A DNA stretch of 25,958 bases, taken from Brugia malayi. Taxonomy: Eukaryota > Nematoda > Chromadorea > Rhabditida > Onchocercidae. Location of the stretch: assembly GCF_000002995.4 (NCBI RefSeq), contig NW_025062354.1, positions 1 through 25,958 on the forward strand, written 5' to 3'. Positions within the stretch are counted from its first letter, which is position 1, and every line of letters begins with the position of its first letter. A program made the position numbers and the translations under genes. Under the pieces are notes generated by a model. The model searched no databases. It saw nothing but the letters and a program-made list of their open reading frames with translations, and had not been told where the DNA came from. This document shows, piece after piece, positions 19,400-25,958 of this stretch.

Positions 19400-19595
19400 T
19401 CATACTTCCAATGTTAAGTTTATGTGTCATTTTTAACTAATTTTGACAATGAATTTGAGATAAAATATGAATTAAAATTGAATTTTCATTATGAAATACA
19501 ATTATTTTGAAATTATGCGACATTTTCTTACGGTAATATATCCGAGCAATGATTATCTTTGTTTTGCGGTAAAATTTTTTTCTACAATATTATTT
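19400..19595. other. AT-rich boundary between satellite and bacterial-like DNA
   Basis: Satellite similarity fades near 19395 and coding-like sequence begins at 19598. The 200 bp between hold no recognised feature, although a Shine-Dalgarno-like motif is not evident before 19598 either. Confidence 0.4.
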
Positions 19596-19597
19596 GA

Positions 19598-19958
19598 ATG
19601 AGCAATTTCAATTGTAAAAAAATGATAAAACGGATATCAAAAGGGAAACAAGCTATTTTCTGCATTCTTGACACGTTACTTAAAATTGCTCAGTGGTTAT
19701 TAAAGTTTATTTCACCTGCTGTATGGTCTTTTATTACATGTTTCTTGCATGAATTTAAAGATGGCAGGGAATTTATAATTTTGCTTGCATAATGTCTGCA
19801 AATTTCGTGCAGGCGTTTCTGATTTTACCGCTATTTATGTGGTGGTGTAAGGGTATTATCATCAATTCAAGTGCTAAGGCAGCGGTTTTCTGTGTTGCTG
19901 TGCAAGTTTTCGATCCCTTCTACCCTGGCCCCGTATCAAGGGTGGTGGTGTGAAAGTG
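19598..19958 (+). pseudogene. Two overlapping bacterial-like small frames, unidentified
   Basis: An ATG-started frame of 64 codons (19598-19792; contains WSFITCFLHEFKDGREFIIL) overlaps by a few bases a second frame starting at ATG 19792 (MSANFVQAFLILPLFMWWCK) that stays open for about 53 codons to TGA near 19952. Both are rich in hydrophobic residues and together could be one small membrane protein split by a single-base frame shift. I cannot name it. Its position beside ftsY and radA remnants suggests bacterial origin, but this is inference. Confidence 0.35.
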
Positions 19959-20142
19959 TAGAATTTTTCTCTAATAAGTTAATGTTATTAAATTGTATAC
20001 AATATAATATTAACATTCATAAATAGAACAGTTGTATGGGACGTAGAAACTATATAACGCTGATTCAATAAAAATCTTAAGAGGTCATGATACTGTAAAG
20101 AATCATTCAGGTATGTACATGTACATTGGGGGATTACCTGAT

Positions 20143-20268
20143 CATAGGTCTGGTTTGCTGTGTATATATGAGATTGTTGATAATAAATATATAAATGAGT
20201 CTTTAGCTGGGTATTGCGACAAAACTGAGGTTGATAATGGCCCAAAATCCTCTCATTATAACTCATGA
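20143..20268 (-). other. Candidate host exon, Tyr/Gln/Asn-rich
   Basis: Minus strand: a polypyrimidine-poor but usable acceptor TTTGATTTACAG|GTGATC near 20268/20280, open sequence starting MSYNERILGHYQPQFCRNTQ and continuing to TYDQ, and a donor ATCAG|GTAATC near 20141. The open frame runs beyond the donor for more than 40 codons to a stop at 19988. No homologue recognised and no partner exon found nearby, so this is weak. Confidence 0.2.
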
Positions 20269-20427
20269 GATCACCTGTAAATCAAAATCCTGTTTTATAA
20301 CATATTTAGATTAGAAATTAAATGCACTTCACTTTAAAAATGCAACACGTAAAACGTTGTATTTAACTTTACAAATACACGTAGTGCATATTATTCTTTA
20401 TATTGTAATTTTAAAAGGAGTATTTCC

Positions 20428-21300
20428 TTGAACTTGTTTAGTAGCCTTTAAACTTCTCGCTTCCGTGGTGGAGTAAAAAGTACTTTTTCTGACAAAAAAA
20501 AAAGTTAGATCAATCGCTTTTGGATGAATTAGAGGAATTGGTCATTAGTAAGGATATTGGTCATAAAACTTGCAAGTTGATTATTGATAGGTTCGCAAGA
20601 TCAAATTTGATAAAGAAGTTGAGCATAATATTATTATCACACAGCAGCTAATGAACGAAGTAGAAACGATAAATTTTAGACAAAAAACCACATATAATAA
20701 TGGTGGTATGTGTAGTGGTAATGGTAATGGTAAAGTCAATCACAGCTATTGCTAACGCTTGCGTATAGATATAAGATTAATCCGTGATGCTCGTTACGTA
20801 TGACACGTCTAGGGCTGCTGCTAGTGACAGTTAAACATGTGGACAGGACGTTCTGATTGCTTTGTTGTTATTTGAGAGTACGGTAAACGATTCTGCAAGT
20901 GTGGCGTGTAGAGCAGTAAGTTAAGCTAAAAAGATAGCATAGATGTTGTTCTGATTGACTGTTCTGATAGAGCAGGCAGGCTGCAGAGTAATGTTAATGT
21001 TATGGAGGACTTATCAAAGATATATAGAACGATAAAGAACTTGGATGGCACTGCTCCTCATAATTTATTTTGGTTCTCGATGCGAATACCGCTCAAAATG
21101 TTTGTAGCTAATTAGAGGCATTTAGTAAAATGGTTAGTTAGTTAGTTACAGGATTAATTATTATAACAAAGCTAGATGGTACTGCTAAGGGGGGAGTGGT
21201 GATTGGACTTGTAGAAAGTTATAAAGTTACATGCTCTAGAAAGGTGAGGACTTGAGGGAGTTCACTAGCAAAGAATTTCCTAAAGTGCTATTGACTGTGA
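20428..21300 (+). pseudogene. ftsY: ftsY remnant (signal recognition particle receptor GTPase, nuwt)
   Basis: FtsY is the bacterial membrane receptor for the signal recognition particle. In order: an AAAAGGAG ribosome-binding site at 20412-20420, start-like TTG at 20428, NLFSSL, LLDELEELVISKDIGHKTCK, a G1 region reduced to SGNGNGK, AAASD..NMWTGRSDC, IDVVLIDC-DRAGRLQSNV, NVMEDLSKIYRTIKNLDGTA, LVLDANTAQNV, LEAFSKMVS, and the G4/closing region TGLIITKLDGTAKGGVVIGL, then ESYKV and LREFTSKEF. Stops and frame shifts at many points; the whole length of about 290 codons is otherwise colinear. The insertion of an extra SVTG-like repeat ('gttagttagtta') breaks the frame near 21134. Confidence 0.85.
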
Positions 21301-21313
21301 TTAAAGATCCCCT

Positions 21314-22108
21314 TTATTCTTTTATGTGGCCAAGCTTAATTATTTCGATATGATGAGAGGAGTAATTGCCATTTTGAGGCATAATTGCTTTTTCAAAATT
21401 TTTTTGCTTCTTTATCCTCAGATTAGCATATGAGATATGTTCAATCTTACCTAAAAGTGCAATTTCACGTGCTGTTATTGAAGTTGACAGCGGTAAACTT
21501 ACTATGCTTGAAATAAGAGAGAGACATGAACCGATGGTTCTTGTATTTTCAACCCTCATCCAATGTTCAGATACATTTCTTTTTTATGCAGAGACTTTTG
21601 CAACGAGCATTTAGCACTGCAATGATAATAGCCAATCGGTTGATATTTCATCCAATTACTACTCTTCTTGGATTTTCCACGTTTATTCCGTTGTTAACAC
21701 TTGAACTTCCATCAAAACCGGTCTGGAATCCTCAATTCCTACAAGTGTCAACAAATTCTCTATCGTCAGCATTACCTGTTACCAAATAATGATGATGGAT
21801 TTCAATAGGTAATAATCCAGCTTCAGACATTTCAAAATACCACTTCATTTGTAAAACCAAATCTATTTTTATAACATGCAAAATACGGCAATGATTGCTG
21901 TTTTCATCATCAAAATACAGTAAGCATTACGTCCACCATACCTTCTAAAGTTTTTGGTCCTGCTATTTATCTGTCCTTAGTTATATGGCCAACTATTAAA
22001 AAATAAATACCGTGTTGTTTTACAAGAACGGTTAAATCATGAACACATGTTTTTTTAAAGTGCCTGTGCTGATGTAATTTTACTATCATACATCGTAATA
22101 GTTAAAAT
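21314..22108 (-). pseudogene. radA: radA 3' part (DNA repair ATPase, nuwt)
   Basis: RadA (Sms) is a bacterial RecA-like helicase with a Lon-protease-like C-terminal domain. Minus-strand pieces from 22108 down: MYDSKITSA, CVHDLTVLVKQHG, FLIVGHITKD-QIAGPKTLEGM, NRFGFTNE, FEMSEAGLLPIE, RPVLMEVQVLV, NVENPRR-like and NRLAIIIAVLNARC, then SLISSIVSLPLSTSITAREI, ALLGKIEHISYANLRIKK and FEKAIMPQN. The N-terminal zinc finger and Walker A part are absent, cut off near 22108. Frame shifts are present, with an open C-terminal 81-codon stretch (21559-21314). It is convergent with ftsY and separated by about 14 bp. Confidence 0.85.
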
Positions 22109-22109
22109 T

Positions 22110-23050
22110 AATAGTCAAATTCATTTTTTTTTTTTGATAGAAATATGTATTATTCCATTGATTTTTCTCTTGATTTAGGTTAATAAACATTGTGTTATAT
22201 GATTTATTTATCGTTCAACCATTTATAATTGATATTTAATTGTTTTTATGATTATATTGGGGTGAAAAACTTTCCAAAAACTAGAAGAACATGTCGATTT
22301 TAAAGCAAAATGTATAAAAAATCCATATTTCTTCCATAATTCAATGAAATTTCGACTTTACTACTATTCAAGGACCATAAAATTTATCAAATTCATTATG
22401 CAAATAATCGAACACTAAATCTGTAACATTAAATGACATTAAATTTGTAAAAAAAATTAATTTTAATGTCAAAAAAAATTAAAATCATCACTAATGCAGA
22501 TTTTTTTTAATTTCATCATTAAAAAACTGCTTCAAAGTGAATTTTATAAACTTTTTTCTTTGTATAAATTGTCAAATATCCCCGATGGAATGTGTGTAGA
22601 TCAGGGAGAATGTAAATTAAATAACCAATTAAGTTTAAAATATATTTATTTTTAAATGATTACATTTTTTCTAACATTTTTGGCATTTAATTAAAACAGA
22701 ATCTAACAGATTTAAAAATTTTTCAGTATTAAATTCACAAAAACTCTTAGAAACTGTTAAATTTCCTAGAGATCCATATCGAAATTTGTGACTAAAATTA
22801 ATTTAGCGTCAAAAATTAATTGAAATCATCACAATTTACAAATATTATTAATTTTTATATTGTAAGATTGCTCCAAAATGAATTTATTAAACTTTTTTTT
22901 TTTGCATAAGTTGTCAAATATGCACGACAGAATGTGAGCAAAGCAAGTACAATGCAAATAAAATAAAATTCAACAGCTTTTTCCTATTGAACTTAGTAGT
23001 TAATTAATAATCAACAATTATAAAAAATAAGCTAAAAATCTATCTTAACT
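22110..23050. repeat. Diverged satellite-like monomers
   Basis: Two related units of about 350 bp can be aligned by eye: 'tttataaactttttt...tgtcaaatatccccg' near 22540-22600 and 'tttattaaactttttt...tgtcaaatatgcacg' near 22880-22930. Their order of blocks (aaacttttt, gtcaaat, aatgcaaataaa, aattaagtt, catttaattaaa) matches the reverse-oriented satellite of 14831-19400, but the TGACCA core has decayed. The part before 22500 shows no feature I can name. Confidence 0.5.
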
Positions 23051-23745
23051 TTCGCTGCTTAAAACACCTCATATTCTCCAGTTTTGTTATATATTATTAG
23101 GAGAATACTTTCCTCTCACTTACGTATTTTTTATTACCTTTTTGTATGACAAATCGTTTGCTGTGAATTCGAATTTTACTGTCAGTTTGTTGTTTATGTA
23201 TTTCTGTGATATTCATGGAATAATAAATGGAGAAAAAAAATAAATCATTAATCGGTCACTGCATTCTGATGTCTCGAAAACGTCTGATTGCTATACGCCT
23301 TTTCTCATGTTTGCGAAGAATGTCCAAATTGTGTCTCATTTTCTAGAATGAAAATTTTTAGTTGTTTTATAGCGCTGAAAAAATGATTTGGCTTTGTGGG
23401 CGGAATGATATATTTTTCTGCATGTTTTTCGTTTAGAAAAACAAAATAATTCGACTAAAAGTGTTTTTTTTATTTCTTTCTTCGTTGATATTTTAAGTGT
23501 TTGTTAATGTATCTTAAAGCTTTATTGTCACCATCGTCAACATATTTTTAAGCAATTGGTTCCTAGGTCATAGACAGCTGCTACGCATTAAGTGCACGAT
23601 ATGAAAAGAAATAAATATGCAGTATTTAATGAATGCATTAAATAAACTTTGTATTGTCACTCAGCGGTTACAAATGTTTCGCAACACATTTCACATGCAT
23701 GCTATTTCAGGTTGACATATGCTTTTAAAATTGTGCTAAATTTGC
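23050..23745. repeat. Spacer module copy 3, 3' flank of finger exon at 23749
   Basis: Paralogue of 5050-5870; same order of blocks, including 'tatgacaaatcgttt', 'ttctgtgatattcatggaa' and 'caacatatttttaagcaa'. Differences include many small insertions, so the duplication is old compared with the 1-1005/24764-25770 duplication. Confidence 0.6.
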
Positions 23746-23748
23746 AAA

Positions 23749-24020
23749 CTAACGAGATTTTGTTTGGCAGTTCTTCTTGTGAGATTTCAGTGCATTCCTG
23801 GTGGTGAAGAATCTGCCACAACCCTCGCATTGAGGATGAGGCTCATGCGTTTGCTTGTGATTGAAAAATGTTGAATCATAGTCAAATGTCCTCCCACAAC
23901 CGGGCACTCTGCATTCATAGATGAAGGGCTGACCATGTGTTTTCCTATGTGTTATATATTCTTTGTAACTTTTCGCGATCACAGCACACCCGGGGTAGAG
24001 GCATTCGTAGCTTCGTTTAT
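23749..24020 (-). CDS. Zinc-finger terminal exon 'c' of locus 3
   Basis: Acceptor ATTTTTTAG|ATAAACG at 24020, stop TAG at 23749, 272 nt, phase as in the other finger exons. Encodes DKRSYECLYPGCAVIAKSYK leading into finger 1, finger 2 ECRVPGCGRTFDYDSTFFNH, finger 3 CEGCGRFFTTRNALKSH with final Cys. All ligands present, no stop inside. Paralogue of 5873-6141 by position and flank. Upstream exons, if any, would be those beyond 25948. Confidence 0.65.
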
Positions 24021-24260
24021 CTAAAAAATTCTTATGATATTTGTTTTTGCAGTTGGTATTTTATTATGGGTTTGGCAGCTAAAATATTACTTCAATGAAA
24101 TAATCTTACTACATTCCATTTCAAATAATTTAGATCACAAGAAGCTGTTTAATTATCTTCGCGTATAGTTACACATTGTCACTTAGCATTTTCATAACAC
24201 ATTTCACGTGCATTCTATTTCAGACTGATATATCTGTTTGAAATGTGCCAAATTTGCAAA

Positions 24261-24532
24261 CTAACGAGATATCGCTTGGCAGCTCTCCTTATGTCTAGTT
24301 AGTGTATTTCTACTAGTGAAGAATCTGCCACAGCCCTCGCATTGAGGATTAGGTTCATGCGTTTCCTTGTGATTGCGAAATGATGAGTCATGGTCAAATG
24401 TCCGTCCACAACCGGGCACTCTGCATTCATAGATGAAAGGTTGACCGTGTGTTTTCTTATGTGTTACATATTCGTTGTAATTCATCGCGATCACAGCACA
24501 CCCGGGGTAGAGGCATTCATAGCTTCCTTTAT
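24261..24532 (-). CDS. Zinc-finger terminal exon 'b' of locus 3
   Basis: Acceptor GTTTTTTAG|ATAAAGG at 24532, stop TAG at 24261. Encodes three fingers: ECLYPGCAVIAMNYNEYVTH, ECRVPGCGRTFDHDSSFRNH and CEGCGRFFTSRNTLTRH with a final Cys. Closest in sequence to the exon at 23749, less so to 6426, so exons within a locus have been duplicated or homogenised since the loci split. The 3' flank shares 'tttgcaaa' and 'gaaatgtgttatg' type blocks with the others. Confidence 0.65.
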
Positions 24533-24763
24533 CTAAAAAACTATTAAGATATTTGTTCTAATTAAGTGATCTAATAAACCATAGAAATATTACTTCAATG
24601 AAATACATTCCATTTTAAGTAATTTATATCACAAGAAATTGCTTAATTATTTTCCAGTATATATAAATATCGGCCTTGCATTGGATATAAGTTTTGGTAA
24701 GTAGGGTAGCTAAATTTCTTTTTCTTTCTTTTTCTCCTTAGGGTTATTGGAAGTAACAAACTC

Positions 24764-25209
24764 CTTTATTTAAAGCCGAAGTTTTGCTACCCTCCATTTT
24801 AATAATTTAAAATTAGTGATTATAAACATTTTTATATCATAAACATTTAAAGAATTTTTATTTCTTGGAGGGGTGGATAGAACTGAGATGAATGTTAACC
24901 TGTATCATTATCAAGGCAAGTGAATTACGACTGACCTTGGTATCGGTTTTGCAGATGAAACTATGCCAGTTATTAATTGCTGATGTAAGTTTTATTGCTC
25001 AAGAGAAGAAAGATTTGCTTGGAATAATAATTACGCATGCTCATGAAGACCACTGCGATGCAGTGCCTTACTTATAAAAAGAGTTACAATGTCTGATATA
25101 TACAACAAAGCTCACGGTTAACTTTCTCAAGGAATTTCTGCTAGAAGGTATGCTATCTCTAAAAGAAGTGGATATAAATGGCAGTATAAATTTAAGTCTT
25201 TTCAACAGC
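24764..25209 (+). pseudogene. rnj: Wolbachia-type ribonuclease J fragment (nuwt), copy B
   Basis: Second copy of the fragment at 1-440. Here the frame KEFLFLGGVDRTEMNVNLYH is intact where copy A has lost bases, so this copy is closer to the ancestral state, but it keeps the same frame shift after NYHYQGK-GIGFADETMPV and the same TAA after HEDHCDAVPYL. Sharing of these lesions shows that the fragment decayed first and was duplicated later together with the flanking zinc-finger exon. The true left end may extend to about 24720, where VIGSNKLLYLKPKFCYPP can be read, possibly the end of another bacterial gene. Confidence 0.8.
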
Positions 25210-25345
25210 TTTGCAACAAAATGTAATTGCGAATTTTCCGTTGTATCAAGTATCTCGGTGCAGCAGTCACAGATGTTCCATAATACATTTCATAGGCACT
25301 CCATTTCAGACTCACATATGTTTAAAATTTTGCTGAATTTGCAAA

Positions 25346-25958
25346 CTAACGAGGTTTTCTTTTGCAACTCATCGTATGATATTGCAGTCCCTTCCTGGTG
25401 GTGAAGAATTTGCCGCAGCACTCGCATTGACGATGACGTTCATGCGTTTCCTTGTGACTGCGAAATGATGAATCATGGTTGAATGTCCTCCCACAACCGG
25501 GCACTCTGCATTCATAGATGAGAGGTTGACCATGTGCTTTCCTATGTGTTATATATTCGTTGTAATTTGTCGCGATCACAGTACACCCGGGATAATAACA
25601 AATATACTTTCTGTTATCTGAAAAATTCATGTCAAAACATGCATTTTTGCAATCAGTAAATCTATTATACTATTTTGTAGTTAAGTAATGTGAAAATCAC
25701 AAAAATGTCAGTGCACAAAACAATATCATATTGAATATTTTAAGTAATTTAAGTAACAAGTAGTTATTTACTTATCTCTATTTACATGTTTTAAGCAGTA
25801 ATCATACATTTAATGTCGCATTCTGAACGACGAAATAAGTTTTGGGTTTTGATTCGTTATTACTTCTATCTTCAATTTCATGCTGTTAATGAAATTGAAG
25901 AACTGTAAGAGATGGAACGAAAAGTTGTTGCGTAATTAATTATTACCTGTTTTTGATC
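25346..25958 (-). CDS. Zinc-finger gene copy 3, partial at window end
   Basis: Terminal exon 25617-25346 with acceptor TTTTTCAG|ATAACAG, encoding three intact fingers (ICYYPGC, ECRVPGCGRTFNHDSSFRSH, CECCGKFFTTRKGLQYH plus final Cys). Then an intron of 330 nt (25618-25947) and the donor end of exon 3 (ACAG|GTAATA at 25948), running off the window. Near identical to copy 1 in exon 4 apart from the finger 2 helix. Copy number 3 of the gene therefore continues to the right. Confidence 0.72.

Larger units (their letters stand above)
14831..19400 (-). repeat. AT-rich satellite, reverse-oriented monomers
   Basis: The same monomer continues in inverted orientation from about 14840. Cores (TGACCA repeated) are near 14865, 15260, 15609, 15950, 16283, 16622, 17011, 17626, 17949, 18288 and 18641/19159. 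The monomer that should have a core near 17365 lacks it. Divergence grows to the right: the first six or seven copies are very similar, those after 17050 much less. One monomer is split by the 509-bp element at 18650 and one carries a telomere-repeat patch at 17566. Confidence 0.9.

Overview
The window looks like nuclear DNA of a nematode, most likely a filarial-type worm with past or present Wolbachia. The reasons are: strongly AT-rich sequence; spliced genes with short introns and the nematode acceptor form TTTTTCAG; interstitial repeats of the nematode telomere motif TTAGGC; an AT-rich ~344-bp satellite; and several decayed bacterial gene pieces (rnj, rsmH, ftsL, ftsY, radA) that read like alphaproteobacterial, Wolbachia-type proteins. 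One piece carries a repeat encoding 'WIPASSTGVTPSN', which resembles a dispersed repeat I recall from Wolbachia genomes. No intact bacterial gene or operon was recognised, so these are read as nuclear Wolbachia transfers (nuwts). Species assignment is inference.

Layout. 1-440: nuwt fragment of ribonuclease J, with a second copy at the far end (about 24764-25209). 577-2356 (minus): a complete-looking four-exon host gene for a 394-residue protein with an N-terminal hydrophobic signal, a Ser/Asn/acid-rich middle and three C-terminal zinc fingers. 2400-5870: mostly featureless AT-rich DNA, one possible decayed exon, and degenerate copies of a spacer module linked to the zinc-finger exons. 5873-8787 (minus): second zinc-finger locus, with three terminal finger exons in a row and upstream exons 3, 2 and part of exon 1; exon 1 is cut off by a junction with nuwt DNA. 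8788 to about 12650: nuwt with ftsL and rsmH remnants plus unidentified decayed reading frames. About 12840-19400: satellite array, first in one orientation and then inverted, with ~1.15-kb palindromic arms, a telomere-repeat patch and an inserted 509-bp terminal-inverted-repeat element. 19598-22108: bacterial-like small reading frames, an ftsY pseudogene and a convergent 3' part of radA. 22110-23050: diverged satellite-like DNA. 23160-25958 (minus): third zinc-finger locus, again three finger exons in a row; the window ends at exon 3 of that gene.

The most interesting theme is the zinc-finger family. All seven finger-encoding terminal exons share the same acceptor phase and each carries its own stop codon, so they could be tandem duplicates or alternative 3' ends for a shared upstream part. 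One finger exon is a mosaic of two others, and the variable tail of exon 2 differs between copies almost only by amino-acid-changing substitutions. A nuwt fragment has been copied along with this family. Expression, splicing and function cannot be judged from the sequence alone.
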